From: Zopfochytrium polystomum
Taxonomy: Eukaryota; Chytridiomycota; Chytridiomycetes; Chytridiales; Chytridiaceae
Direction: 5' to 3'
Assembly: GCA_025765615.1 (NCBI GenBank)
Contig: JAIVFJ010000027.1
Span: 186,001 to 250,000, forward strand
Length of the DNA stretch: 64,000 nt
In this document: one piece after another, positions 47,443-58,597 of the stretch
Position numbering within the stretch: position 1 is the first letter of the stretch
Layout of the letters: each line of letters starts with the position of its first letter
Translations under genes and position numbers: made by a program
The notes under the pieces: model-generated
Databases searched by the model: none
Seen by the model: the letters and a program-made list of their open reading frames with translations, nothing else
Told to the model about the DNA's origin: nothing

Positions 47443-47751
47443 TCAGCTGAAGGGATGGGAGGGATTCTTATCAACCTGTCCACGGTCGTCTTGTTCGTAG
47501 AGTCTAGAACACTCCTCATCCAAGCTTTCCCCATTTAGCGTGTCGCTATCACAGGAGTCGCCGTCTTCATCCTCAGAATCCTGAAGCATCAGTGCATCGA
47601 CGTCATTGACAGTGTCCTCCTGATTTTTTTTTTCGTTCCAGCCCTGAAGGGGCCAGCAGGAAGAGAACAGGACTCCGCCCTTGCAAAAAATTGTACCTGA
47701 ATTTTCCACCAATTTGACGAATTTCACTAGGCACTGAGCTGTGATCGCCAT
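47443..47751 (-). CDS. Short acidic open frame, doubtful
   Basis: A 102-codon frame with an acidic centre (MLQDSEDEDGDSCDSDTLNG). No family recognised and no supporting splice context. It lies upstream of the HECT ligase start. Confidence 0.2.
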   Translation of the reverse strand: MAITAQCLVKFVKLVENSGTIFCKGGVLFSSCWPLQGWNEKKNQEDTVNDVDALMLQDSEDEDGDSCDSDTLNGESLDEECSRLYEQDDRGQVDKNPSHPFS

Positions 47752-49072
47752 GTTTTTTCCTTATATAGCTGATTACGAGCCGATTTTGTTTTTAACTAGC
47801 TGTTTATGGCAGATTTGCACCTGTGGATTCTGTTTGTTGCTCAATTTTGTGTTTGTTCCTCGTTGTGGGTTGCTTTCTGCACGAAAAATTTCACGAAATG
47901 AAGAGAAGTTGAAAGCAGATTTGTTGAAGAAGCTGCGCTCAGAATATCAGATCATGACCTGCTTTTTTGGACGAATGGCAGGGTGTCAAAGTCGGGATAT
48001 CATATGTGATATCACGATTTTTTGGTATCACATTTGCTATCGTTTGCATGTATGATTTTTCTTCCTCCAAAGGCCAAGCTGGAACGCTGGAGTCTAAAGT
48101 TTGCACCACACATGGAGAATTGAACACAGATCATGATTTGCATGTTGGATTGGATGGGGGCAAGGGGCAGCTGCTACCGTAGCAGCAATCGGCTTGGATT
48201 GCGAAGTTTTTTCGCTCAAACATCAATATTGATATATTCGGGTTCAAAGGGTTAAACAGTAAATTGTTTCATATTGAGGAAAGAAGTGCTATTCGAAACT
48301 TGAAGCTATCAGTACCACTAAGTGCCAACATCCCAGCTGGCCTTTTCTTTCGCTTTCCTCAGGGCATTGCGGTGGCCACCGAATCACCCCGGCCAAGGTT
48401 TAAACTACTTTGCCTTCCGCGTTATGCTTGCGTGCTGGCGCTGTCCTCCCTACAACTGACACTTGCAGGGTGACCATGTGCTCCGCCTGAAGCGTCCGAA
48501 GCACCTCACGCCTTCTGCATACAACGGCGAAGAGCACTACCACATAATTGAGACAGGCTCTTTTCGACTTTAAGTACAGAAGTTCGGGTAGTGTGGCTCC
48601 CTTGTCTCTGTATCGTCAGCCACCGCCAAGCCAGGACAACTGCAGTTGCTGTCCGTGCAATCATGTCAGCGACACCGCTGCAGCTCGCGTTACCACGTTC
48701 ATGACACTCCTCCCACGCTTCGTTTCGACGCCCAATTCTGTTGCCATCTTCCTTTCCTCAACTATCTAAGCCCACCTCCCTGAAAAATCTCTCTTCACAC
48801 CAGTGCTACTTTCTTCCATCTTTAAGGGGGCATTTTTTCATTTCTATTTTACATTGCAAGGTTCGAACGGCACTCCAGTCGCGACCGCCAAGACGCTCTC
48901 TGGAGAAAAAGGTCCTCCTTTAGAAACGAGGAGAGAACAAACGCCTGAAACTCTCTCGCCCTTTGTCCACAAGTTTGTATTTGGTTTGTTAAGGATCCAG
49001 TGAGCCTAAATCAGTTGCGCCTATCATCGGGACACCGTTTAAGTGTGTGAATAAAGTAACGTCCAGCTTCGC
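47752..49072. other. Intergenic, no gene recognised
   Basis: Contains a near-palindrome around 47997-48016 (ATATCATATGTGATATCACG) and no frame with a recognisable domain. A splice-like CTTGCAG near 48470 followed by GGTGACCATGTGC could belong to an unrecognised exon. Confidence 0.35.
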
Positions 49073-50947
49073 TCATCCATGATACCGAGTTTTGTGGGAA
49101 AAGGAACTACCACTGCGTCTAAGCCAACATTGGATGTGAAAGGGGAGTGCACTTACCTCCTTTACTCGAAATATAGTTTCGATGGAGTTACTCCGGCGAA
49201 GATTCAATCTCCTATCAACTGGTGCGAAACTCCGAAGAGAAATTACCTTCAGCCACTCATAAGCGAAAGTCATGTATAGCGTCCAAGTGATACCTTGGCG
49301 GAGTCCTTCAAGTCCAAAAACAAGTCCATTATTCTTTGGTTTAATTCAGCATCGAAGGCATAGCTAAAAAAGGCGTGAACGACAGCTTTAGAGGTCGGAC
49401 TCTCACTTGTTCTTTCAGTAAAACTTAGCTGAGGTGAGGCCAAGGCGAACACTTACGACGAAAATAACGTCTGCACGTTTTATTATTTGATGAGTTTCCT
49501 GATCGTCTAAAAAGTCGGCGTGTTTGAGACGAATTTGTCCGCACGGTTTGCCAAAGTATCTAAGGAGTGGTTGGGCAAATCTGTTCGGTCAGGCAGATAA
49601 TTGTTTGCGAACGAAACGAAACTAGTGTTGTTCCACTCCGTCATCCAAGCTTCTCACTTCATTCTCGCAAGGAACTCCACCATCTGATGATGACCCAGTT
49701 TGGCCGGGTTGTCCATGATCTCTACCCCGTATGACTCGCACAAAGCTTCTGAAGCAACCTGGAGAACAGCATTACCAGTCCCGGAGCCCTTACACCGTAA
49801 AATTAGTTGAGTTCAACTCAAAACGGGTTTAAGTTACCATATCCAGAAAGCACTGCCCCGGAGAAAGTCCCGTTTTCGAAATAAATTCACTTATAAGCGA
49901 GTGCTTCACTTCTCCGTAGACATAATTCGAGAACCCTGTTCATTCGAAATTAGCGGTACAAACTTTGTGCTAACAGCAATATTAACCTTTGTACGCGCGA
50001 AGAGAATCCACATATGGTCCGACTGTTCGTGCGTACGACTGATCGAGAATCAGGTTTATGAGCTCCGGTGAGCCGGGAACAGTGGAGGAGAGCTCTAGTC
50101 GAGGACGTATCGATTGCACGAACTCGTTGAATTTTTTCAAATTCTCGTGCAGGTCATGGGAGTTTCGACGATTGCAAGCTTTGATTATAGCTAAGGTATA
50201 CCATGAGGTCTCGCTGATAAATTTATGCAGACTTACCGCGGACAGTTCCAGTCTCCGTGTTGCCCAATGAGGATGTGTCGACGCCGGGACAGCATTGAAG
50301 TGCGATGAAGGAGACAGTGTACTTTAAGTCGCGAATGGGCGAGTACTCGTGATCTTTAATTGGTTCACACAATGGAAACCTTGAAGTTTATCGCTTAAGA
50401 AACTGGCCCGGAAACTACAAATTCACCTTTCGCCTCCCTCCTTTCCTGGATATTCAAGCACAACTTCCTTAAAGGATGGATGATGATTCGCCTCCTGGTC
50501 AGCGACTGGCTCCGGCAGGCGTGTTGGCGCGTTAGTAATCAAAGCGGATAGTCTGTGTTAGAACAAAATATAATTACATGGCCGGTAGAGGTTCGGCGTC
50601 AGTTGCACCACTTTTGCAGCGTCGATAATTTGATCAGCCTGAAGATTGAGCGTGCTGTCCAGAGCGAACGATTGGGCGGATCTAGAATTGGATCTTTCGC
50701 TGCTATTCGCCCGGCAATCTGAGGGCATTGAAGCACTTGGTGGTGGTTTGGTGCTCGCGGGTGGATGGCCGTCACCGTGGAATCCCTGCTCCAGGTGTTC
50801 AGTCCGTTTGAGGTATATGCATCGTTGAGGTCGCCACCGTTTGCCTCCGATGACTCGCTCGTGCCGTATTGTCATTTTTGCGGAGTTCCTGGCTGATGGA
50901 TGGAGAAATTTGACACGTCTTGGTGACAGGTCTGGCTGGGTTTCCAC
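49073..50947 (-). CDS. DOT1: DOT1-type histone H3 lysine-79 methyltransferase
   Basis: Exons on the minus strand give, in order: a basic/Ser-rich N-terminus (METQPDLSPRRVKFLHPS, ATG 50947); NEFVQSIRPRLELSSTVPGS; the DOT1 substrate/SAM block LINLILDQSYARTVGPYVDS; VYGEVKHSLISEFISKTGLS; motif I PGQCFLD then GSGTGNAVLQVASEAL; YGVEIMDNPAKLGHHQMVEF; GKPCGQIRLKHADFLDD; and FFSYAFDAELNQRIMDLFLD, ending SLRSFAPVDRRL and SIETIFRVKE. These are the family's characteristic motifs (E-x-MDNPAK, FLDD, F-D-x-x-LN). DOT1 methylates H3K79 in the globular domain with no SET domain. Small introns separate most motifs, and the last exon boundary is uncertain. It starts 98 bp from the divergent two-TM gene. Confidence 0.85.
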
Positions 50948-51045
50948 TCGTTCGGGTAGCCAACCGTTTGGCGCTGCCAGGCAAGGCGAGGATCCAAGCT
51001 CGCCTCAATCAGGAAACTCTACGTTGTGTCGTTGTTGTGACAGCG

Positions 51046-52375
51046 ATGACGGTCATTCCATCGGAATCTCAGCCAAGACCTTTTCTTTCGGCAACGACCT
51101 CATCTGGACCATCGGGTCCATTGCGGGAGCCTCAGGTCCATCCAGGGCTGGGATCTGAAAGCAGCAGCACTCCTCAAATCGGACCACTGTCTGAACTTGA
51201 TCGTTCTGCAACTGTGTCGTTCTCGAACGACAATGGATCCGCGCTCCTTCAAGCAAATGAACCTGCCACCAAACTCTTTGCCCTTGGCGTGTCCCCTGGG
51301 CTCCGCCGCCTGGATGGATTTGTGCTTGCGGGCACATCTACGACTTCCACTGAGACGATCGGCGAGGCCCATCCGAACGATCCCGAGGCTGTTCGACGCG
51401 AAGAACAACAGAGGAATTTGCAGGCAATGATCGACGCCCAGCGTTACCATGACAGGATGAACCCAGGGGCATACGAGCTCAATGGCGGCGAGGGGATGGA
51501 GTTGCAGGAAATTCGCCGTGTGCGGCGAACTCGATTGTTGGCGTTGCACATTCGCTACAATGAAGGAACCAAGTACTTCGACGATGCGATGCCCGAGGTA
51601 CTCGAAGGAATAGTTGAGTGCGAGCGATTTGAGACCGAAGGAGTTGCTGACCTTTCCCTACGATTTTGTTCAGATTCCGAACACCGTTTACTGCGAGCGC
51701 ATTCAAACAATCAACAAAACTCTTTCTCGCTTTCGAAGCATCCGCGACACAGGGCCTCGTTCTCGATTAATCGTTATATTGATTTCCATCATAGCTGTCG
51801 CATCCCTCGTCTTCATACGAACAGTGGGCTCCATCTCCGTGCTTTTCGTTATAATTGTTGGTTTGCTATGCGTTATTATCATCTTGGGACTGCTAAGCGG
51901 TCGTCGCATCTCTCCCGCAGAGGCAGTAAGGTCGGTGATAAAGACATTCAACGACGAAGATCACGCAAGGCGAAGATTGCATTGGGTATCTATACGTGAG
52001 GAGTCTGCGCAACTCGGCTTTCGAAGCCGTGAGACGCCTTGGATAATTGCGATTGACCTCCTCGTTGGTGGGATTGGCACCAATCCATTCGAGGAGGCAG
52101 ACGCTGACGAGGATGCACTACCCATGTACGAGGCTGGTCCACCGCCATTCTATTGGGCGACTTTGTCAAGAACCCCACCCTCTCGGGTTTCACTCTCTTC
52201 ACGACCGCCTTCAGCAGTGCCCCCCTACGAAAGTCGATCACTGTCGCGCGCCTCAGGGTACGCCACCCAGTCAGTTTTTCAGAATGAGAATCTGCTCCAG
52301 CCAAATGCGTCCGTGCCGTCTGTAGCAACTGGGCCTCCCAGCCAAGGAGAACTACTGGATGGTCCTCCACCATGA
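51046..52375 (+). CDS. Two-TM membrane protein of unknown function
   Basis: From ATG 51046 a Ser-rich, probably cytosolic N-terminus (residues 1-180) leads to a conserved-looking region (RTRLLALHIRYNEGTKYFDD). A 73-bp intron (about 51598-51670) joins it to IPNTVYCERIQTINKTLSRF. Two hydrophobic spans follow (LIVILISIIAVASLVFI and LFVIIVGLLCVIIILGLL) with a short turn, then a basic region and a Pro/Ser-rich tail to TGA about 52375. The frame before the intron also runs on past the donor in another reading, so the intron is inferred from frame and GT-AG. No family recognised. Divergent from DOT1. Confidence 0.6.
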
Positions 52376-52771
52376 CCTTAGCCTGCAACATACCCAAGCA
52401 GGCATTCCTCATTTGTCCTGATGCTATGAAGTCTGTTATTGTTGAGCCGCAAAATTTGGGAAATCAAAATTTTTGGGCACTCTGCGGAACATTCTTTTTG
52501 TCTTCATCGCCTTCTTTTGGAACGTTCTCTGAAGAAAAAGGGAAGAACGACCAAAAACGAATCAAAGAAAAATCCAGCACCTCTTCCCCAAATTGACTTC
52601 AGGTTCGTACTTAAAGTGTGGCGAAGACCTTCTCCTCGATCTATGTTCACTGAGTTGGTCGTGCTCGCAGTTGCTGATAAGCAAACCCTCGCAGTCAAAT
52701 CTTTCCGTGTAAAGAGCAGAGCCGGTGCAAGCAACTCTCATTCCCGTCAATACCAAAGCATCCTGGACAAC
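52376..52771. other. Intergenic, upstream of Ser-rich paralogue A
   Basis: No feature seen beyond a short A-rich tract; presumed 3' UTR of the two-TM gene and 5' region of paralogue A. Confidence 0.35.
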
Positions 52772-53002
52772 ATGCAGATCCTTCCGCCTCGCCGCCACTC
52801 CCACTCTCTCATGGGCCGCCGTTATGACCGCGACTTCCAGACACAAAGCAGCTCCACCCTTGCTGAGGAACTGTGGGCCTACTTCTCGCCACCCTCACGC
52901 TCGTCGTCGACGATCGGGTCACGGCGGTCCAGCTCATCTTCCGAACGGCGCTCACGATCTGAGTCAAGAACTCGCCAGCCTGCGGATATTGCGGAAATAT
53001 GA
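52772..53002 (+). CDS. Small Ser/Arg-rich protein, paralogue A
   Basis: 76 residues from ATG 52772. It shares two blocks with the gene 0.9 kb downstream: PPRRHSHSLMGRR near the N-terminus, then a short variable stretch, then AYFSPPSRSSS. It ends in a Ser/Arg-rich tail. An in-frame extension upstream exists but lacks similarity to paralogue B, so the ATG at the start of the shared region is preferred. No known family; the RRHSHS and PSRSSS motifs look like kinase sites. Confidence 0.55.
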   Translation: MQILPPRRHSHSLMGRRYDRDFQTQSSSTLAEELWAYFSPPSRSSSTIGSRRSSSSSERRSRSESRTRQPADIAEI

Positions 53003-53716
53003 TCTCACTTCGTCTGGCCCAAATGGAGCAGGGTTGTGAAGCTCCAACCATTTCTGCATGCATCTTCTCTCGTCCCCATTCAGACCTAATTAGTTTTTTT
53101 TACCACCGATATCTGAACGCGACTTTTTTCTTTTCTCGGTTCCTTTCTGCCACCCTCTTCACCCGTCTGTCGAATTATTTCCCTGGCCTCTACTCCTGCG
53201 TACCGCGATACATGCTTGTCTTGCTTTCCATTGCGCTGAAGGTCGAGTTCGACCGCATTCACCCCCCATGTGCCCACCAACGTTCATCGCACTTTCGGTT
53301 GAGCTCCGTCGGCGTTGTGTTTTCGCCCCACTTGTTCGTTTTTGTGAGACCTCATCAATAAATCTGTAAAAAAAGGAGCATTCCAACAAATCACCAAAAT
53401 TCTTTTTGTCTCCCGTTCTGTTGTCTGTCTGTCTGTCACTCGCTCTCGCCTTCCATCTTTGTCTCTCTCTCTCACTTCCTCCACCTCGCTCTCTCACAAT
53501 GCGCAAAGCTGACAGAATCGTCTATCCAGAACATCCATGGGGAAAACACCATGCGGCTGCCTGGTTCGTTCACCGCCGAGCAACAAATTTTGGTTGTGTG
53601 AGTCAGTCCAGCAACCCACTCTTATAAAGCCCACCCCGAAAAGTAGCCTGCCACACCCAACAACCGTTCGCACGTAAAAAAAAGGAAGAAATCATTCTGT
53701 TCCCCTGTTCCCCGAA
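53003..53716. other. Spacer between the tandem paralogues
   Basis: T- and C-rich tracts, including short TCTG and CT repeats (about 53420-53480). No coding frame recognised; likely the 3' UTR of A and promoter/5' UTR of B. Confidence 0.4.
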
Positions 53717-54166
53717 ATGCACCTGCGTCCTCCTCGCCGTCACTCCCATTCCCTGATGGGCCGCCGGTTCGGGAAGGACTTCGAGGCTTCGACATCGTCA
53801 AATGGCGCAGTCTCCCACCAAGACGCTGCCCTGTCCACGTCGCCTTCGTCAACTGTGTTTGACGATCTGAAGGCGTATTTCTCACCGCCGTCGCGATCCT
53901 CTTCTGCCGTTCGCGATCGCCACCACCAAAAGCCACAAAGGCGGAATGCCTCAGTGTCGGTAACTCGGCATCCATCGTCCACATCATCGACGTCATCATC
54001 GTCTTCGCCGTCCCTGTCGTCGCCTATCGCTTCCTCCTCCGGTCTTACATCGTCCGACTGCACTGGCACTGGCAACTCAGTTGAGTCTGTTGAGCGACGG
54101 GGCCGCTCCGCCAAGAGGAATGGGCCTTCCGCCACGCCGCTCAAGGAAGACCCAGCCGAAGCGTAA
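53717..54166 (+). CDS. Small Ser-rich protein, paralogue B
   Basis: 149 residues from ATG 53717. It starts MHLRPPRRHSHSLMGRR, then after about 30 variable residues FDDLKAYFSPPSRSSS, matching paralogue A in both blocks and their order. The rest is a long Ser-rich tail followed by RRGRSAKRNG, a possible nuclear localisation signal. It is intronless as seen. The tandem arrangement and conserved blocks support real genes although no family is recognised. Confidence 0.62.
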   Translation: MHLRPPRRHSHSLMGRRFGKDFEASTSSNGAVSHQDAALSTSPSSTVFDDLKAYFSPPSRSSSAVRDRHHQKPQRRNASVSVTRHPSSTSSTSSSSSPSLSSPIASSSGLTSSDCTGTGNSVESVERRGRSAKRNGPSATPLKEDPAEA

Positions 54167-55053
54167 AAGCAGTCAGCCGCATTGAATGCCAATTTTCTCC
54201 ATTGTCGCGCCATGATGCGCTAGCGGGATTGGGGGCAATCTTTTCCCTTCAGCTCTGAGCCTCGATTCTCCCAATTTTCTTGTTTTCTGCACCTCGCTCC
54301 TTGTGCCTTTGGCAGTGTTTACCCGTGGTTTCTGATGGGAGGAGGGTAGTTTTACTTCCTGCCACACTGTAATAACAAACTGATAATGACGAAGTCCCAC
54401 GTCACTCGCAGTAATTTTAATCCTCTGCGCTTCCCAGCCACCTGCGCAGATGCAGGGAAAGTGATTTCGCTCCCTGTTCCCCCTTCTTCCCTCAACGAAA
54501 CTTATTTTTGGCTGTAACCGTCATTGTCGGAGACGTGGCGAAAACGACATTACCTTTATTTTTTTAGCGGCCAGACTGGCGCACAATGGCGGACTGCGCT
54601 GTGAGCTGATTGGTTAGTCTGGTTCGGTGTGGGTCCAAGATCAAATAACTACTGATAGATTCTTATCTGCGTCTGAAGCATGTTGCTGGCCTGCCACAGT
54701 CTGAAGAGGCCTGCGGAATATCACAGGTCGGGGCAATTTTGGTGGTGATTACATTCCCATTATACTCAAACTGCATGATCAAGTATTGCGTATCAAATTG
54801 GTGGCCTCTGTGTGTAAATGTCCATAATCTCAAGGGCCGGCGTTAACAACATGCATTTGATGGAATGTTCTCAAAGGTTGTCGCGGTGGAAGCACAGCAT
54901 TGGAACGCTTCACTCTCCTGAGGCCGACTCCTTGTGAACAGGACAGACAAGTTTGACAGACAAGTTTGACTGCTGCTTGGTCCGTTGACTGCTTGGCCCT
55001 TTGCGTGTATTACATGTAATCGCCAACATCTAAAGAAAGAAAAAATACGAAGG
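54167..55053. other. Intergenic, no gene recognised
   Basis: About 890 bp between paralogue B and the coiled-coil gene. Mixed composition, no domain-bearing frame on either strand. Confidence 0.4.
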
Positions 55054-55477
55054 ATGGAGGACGTGTTGAAGGCTCTGCGGAGAGAGATTCTCAAAGCCAA
55101 CAACGGTACCAATCAACTGAAAAGAACCCCTACTTCCAACCTGAACACACCTTCTCGACAAACTCCATCGCCACAGGTATTGCATTCGCCAATCAAAAGA
55201 TCTGTGCTGATTTGGCAGAATCTTTTGGATCCACACGGTCGAACCCGACTCGCATCCTCAATCGGCTCCTGAGGTGCTGGTCACACAGACTCCATTTGAA
55301 TGTTAACTGTGGAACTATTTGCATACCAGGCTAGAGAAGGCATCCGAACAGGCGGCTGCAGATGTTGAGGAGATCGCTGGGACAATAACGAGTGCAGAGG
55401 AATCCGTGAAGGCATCTTTGTCGAGCGCAAGGGCCAAACTGCAGGCGCTTGGAGGGACCACAGGGGTTCTCCTTTGA
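55054..55477 (+). CDS. Small coiled-coil protein, unknown family
   Basis: The first exon from ATG 55054 reads MEDVLKALRREILKANNGTN and a Thr/Pro/Ser segment with TP and SP sites (about 40 residues), then a GTATTG donor near 55177. The last exon (after TACCAG near 55329) gives LEKASEQAAADVEEIAGTIT and SVKASLSSARAKLQALG, a clear amphipathic coiled coil, ending TGA 55475-55477. A middle exon near 55220-55275 is likely, but its frame is unresolved. SP/TP-rich plus coiled coil recalls small cytoskeletal or kinetochore proteins; that is only a resemblance. Confidence 0.5.
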
Positions 55478-55788
55478 TGCAATCGGTTCCATTTCGTTCG
55501 AAAAGGTGGTTGGGGTGAAGAAGGCGACCGAGACCCAGAGACTGACCGCGCAAATTTGTTCTGACCCACTCGGTTTGCCCCAAACAATCAAGTGAGAGGA
55601 GTGGAAGGAAAAAAACAAGCGAAATGGAAAAAAGTATCGTATTCCTCCAAACATCGGAATAAATAAGAAAAAACAACATCTAAAGAAAAGGAGAGAGAAC
55701 ACGTCGCACACAACGCACGGCCGCATCCACGCTCACAGAACCCCAGTCGCCAGCCTCCCCCCACACAAACGAACAGTCTTCAACAACC

Positions 55789-57177
55789 ATGAGTGCGTTG
55801 CATGGCTCCACTGGAGCTTTCCCCCCACCCTCCCACCCTCCGCACCCTAAATCAAATGGGGATGTCCTCCCCGTCGCCTGCCTTGCCAATCGAACCGAGA
55901 TTGACAATCACGCGGCTTCCATTTTCACTCTCAAGCAACAACAACAGCTTAATTAGTGGGTAGGCACACGCTACCTCAGCATGAAGCCTGATCCGGAGTG
56001 TCAATCCTCTCTACTCCTTGGTCTCACCAGCCAAGAAGCGTCCTTCCCTGATCGATCGACCACCGCGATCATGCGGCGAAGTCACTAACGAGATAGCCCG
56101 CGCTCTTCGAAACTCGCTTTGAGCTTCCCTCTCCCGATTCTAAATCACCTTGCCTGACATTGTATGTTTCTGACTGCCATGCTTTTCAGGCACCCGCGAA
56201 GACCAAGTTTACATGGCGAAGCTTGCCGAGCAAGCGGAGCGCTACGATGGTAGGTCATAACGCGTATAGTCAGTGTTGACCAACTTTGCTCACTTCCCTG
56301 TCATTCCAGAAATGGTGTCGTTCATGAAGGTAAGAGTGGTGTTCGGCCAATTGGTACCCAGTCATAACTTCAGCACATTCATACTTCCGATCACTGCACC
56401 AGGATGTCGCGAAAGTACGTCTTTGTTTCCTCTGCATAAACTACTTACTAAATCGAACTAGCTCGGCGTTGAGCTCACAGTCGAGGAGCGGAACCTCCTC
56501 TCCGTTGCCTACAAGAATGTAATTGGTGCACGCCGTGCTTCGTGGAGGATCGTCTCTTCCATTGAGCAGAAGGAGGAGCAGAAGGGCAACGAAAGCCAAG
56601 TTAAGAAGATCAAGGAGTACCGTGGCAAAATCGAAATTGAGCTCCAAGAAGTGTGCTCCGATATCCTCAGCGTGCTGGATGAGCATCTCATTCCAACTGC
56701 CGAGGCTGGTGAATCTAAGGTCTTCTACTATAAGATGAAGGGCGACTACCACCGCTACCTTGCTGAGTTTGCCACGGGCGATAAACGAAAGGACGCGGCT
56801 GGCCACGCCCACGAGGCGTACAAGGCTGCCACGGACGTTGCCCAAACCGAACTTGCGCCTACTCACCCCATTCGCCTGGGCCTGGCGCTGAACTTCTCTG
56901 TATTCTACTATGAGATTCTCAACTCACCCGACCGCGCTTGCCATCTTGCGAAGCAGGCCTTTGACGACGCTATCGCGGAGCTTGATACTCTGAGCGAGGA
57001 GTCTTACAAGGATTCAACGTTGATCATGCAACTCCTCCGTGACAACCTTACACTGTGGACATCCGACCTTCAAGACGGTGACTATTTGCTGACTACGTAT
57101 TTTTCTTTAATAATTTTTTTACAGCTGAAGTGGAAAAGGCCGAAGAGCCGAAGGCGGAAGAGGTTGAGAAAAGCTGA
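55789..57177 (+). CDS. 14-3-3 protein
   Basis: 14-3-3 dimers bind phosphoserine motifs and act as signalling adaptors in cytosol and nucleus. The first exon encodes only four coding bases (ATGA, 55789-55792). After a 397-bp intron the frame continues 56190-56249, then exons of 20 nt (56310-56329) and 12 nt (56403-56414), then 56462 to about 57079, and a short last exon. The spliced start is [20 protein letters not shown], then DEMVSFMKDVAK. Signatures present are [19 protein letters not shown] (phosphopeptide-binding Lys/Arg/Arg), [33 protein letters not shown] and [12 protein letters not shown]. The tail [16 protein letters not shown] is acidic, as usual. Confidence 0.95.
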
Positions 57178-57780
57178 AGTGCGCAGATCTTGTACTTTGA
57201 CCGTTGATGTTTTGTCTTGTCATGAAATGAATTGTTTCTTGTTTCTGTTTTTGTCTGGCACACTTTTGCCTTTGGCTGCCTGCCTGCCAAACTTACTGCG
57301 CACTCTACCCCCGACAACGGCTTCTAGACGTGCCATTCAACGGAAGCTGGATAGAAGAAATTTGCCACTCAATTTCACCGGTGCTAGCCTTTATCATACA
57401 TCGTTCCGCCCCAGACAGCTGGTTCTTCCAACGTATCGATGGAGAAGCGCGCTACCTCGACGATCATTGGAATCGACTCCGTCAGCAATGCAAAAACTTC
57501 ACACGCCTTTCACTTTACTGCTCTCGATCCATTGCCACGGTGCCAGCGCAAATCAGAGGTGTGGCTTCATTTGTACTTCTGTGTAACAGCATTGCACTTT
57601 TATCTTACTCATTTACAACGTCTGGCCGCCCGAAAACATTGGTTTCTGTTGAGATTCGGGGCCCCAGCCCCAGACGGCGATGACAGAAGTGAGAAGGTGT
57701 GTGATGGAATGCGATGGTAGGGAGGATGCTGGCTGAGGTCAGGTGACAAGCTTGGTCTTCTTGTCTTCATACTGAATAAT
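57178..57780. other. 14-3-3 3' region and repeat boundary
   Basis: T/C-rich sequence with no recognisable domain frames; probably 3' UTR and intergenic. Copia-derived sequence begins near 57780. Confidence 0.4.
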
Positions 57781-58248
57781 TGCACAGGGGCATAATCCAA
57801 CACTCCCCCTTGCATGCACACCCTACCAAGGCTTAGAGAAAACTCCTACAAAGATAAGAGACTGGGGAAGATAACATAAAGCCCTGCTCAGATAAAAAAC
57901 CCACACCAATTGGCCAATCTGGGAAAACTGTGGCAGGGAAATGAAAGGAAAATGTCTGGGATGGTCAATGCGGGGAGAGGACTTCAAAAGGGGTATGGAA
58001 GAAAGATGTGAAGGCCCAAAGCGGAGAGATGGGAAGAATGTTTCACCCAATGCCCCACCTAGGCCCTGCAACCTCTTCATGCAATACCATACGCTGCGTT
58101 CTATCCATGTCCAGTCCTTGCACAAATCTTTCCTCCACAAGTGACCAGGTGTGTTAGGCGGAACTGAGAGTAGACTGTTTACAGAAGGGCGAGACAAGTC
58201 AAGTTTTTTCTTCAATTGATTCTTCTATTTTCTTACGAGGGCACATTC
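57781..58248 (-). mobile_element. Copia 3' end fragment with LTR pieces
   Basis: Homologous to 4380-4970. On the minus strand the end of pol (58150 downward) leads to a polypurine tract CAAGGGGGAG and an LTR start TGTTGGATTATGCCC near 57800. A second LTR piece lies at 58184-58248. Between them, at 58152-58183, is a 32-bp remnant of the R3 family. The family-1 Ty3 element at 58249 inserted into this LTR piece. Confidence 0.65.
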
Positions 58249-58597
58249 TGTTATGAATCACCCTCTGGAACCTTCTGGAACATTCTAGAACATTCCTTCA
58301 TGGAACCTTGTGGAACCTTCTGGAACCTTCTTTGCTTTCCTGACTTGTCTTGTTGTCATTGGTATCATTGGTATCATTGTATTACTAATTGCTCTTTCTG
58401 GAACTTTCTTTGAGTCTTGACAAGGAAGACTCTCAAAAGGTATAAAAGGGGGATGGGGGGACCTGTCCCATCCCTCAAGTGAATTATTGTTTCCAATACA
58501 ATCATCACTCCTCTCAGTTCCTTGTCTGCCTTGTCCTGTCCTGCCCTGTTCCTGACATCATAATTCACTTCACCCTCTCCTACTACTCTCTGCCATC

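Noticed and set aside
50920..51045. Start of the two-TM protein at 50920
   Set aside because: No ATG there and the segment overlaps the DOT1 5' end; the ATG at 51046 is preferred.
56213..57586. 14-3-3 starting at the internal Met (56213) and continuing in frame to 57586
   Set aside because: The N-terminal signature requires upstream exons, and the frame after about 57080 is intron/3' UTR read-through; a GT-AG intron gives the expected acidic tail and stop at 57177.
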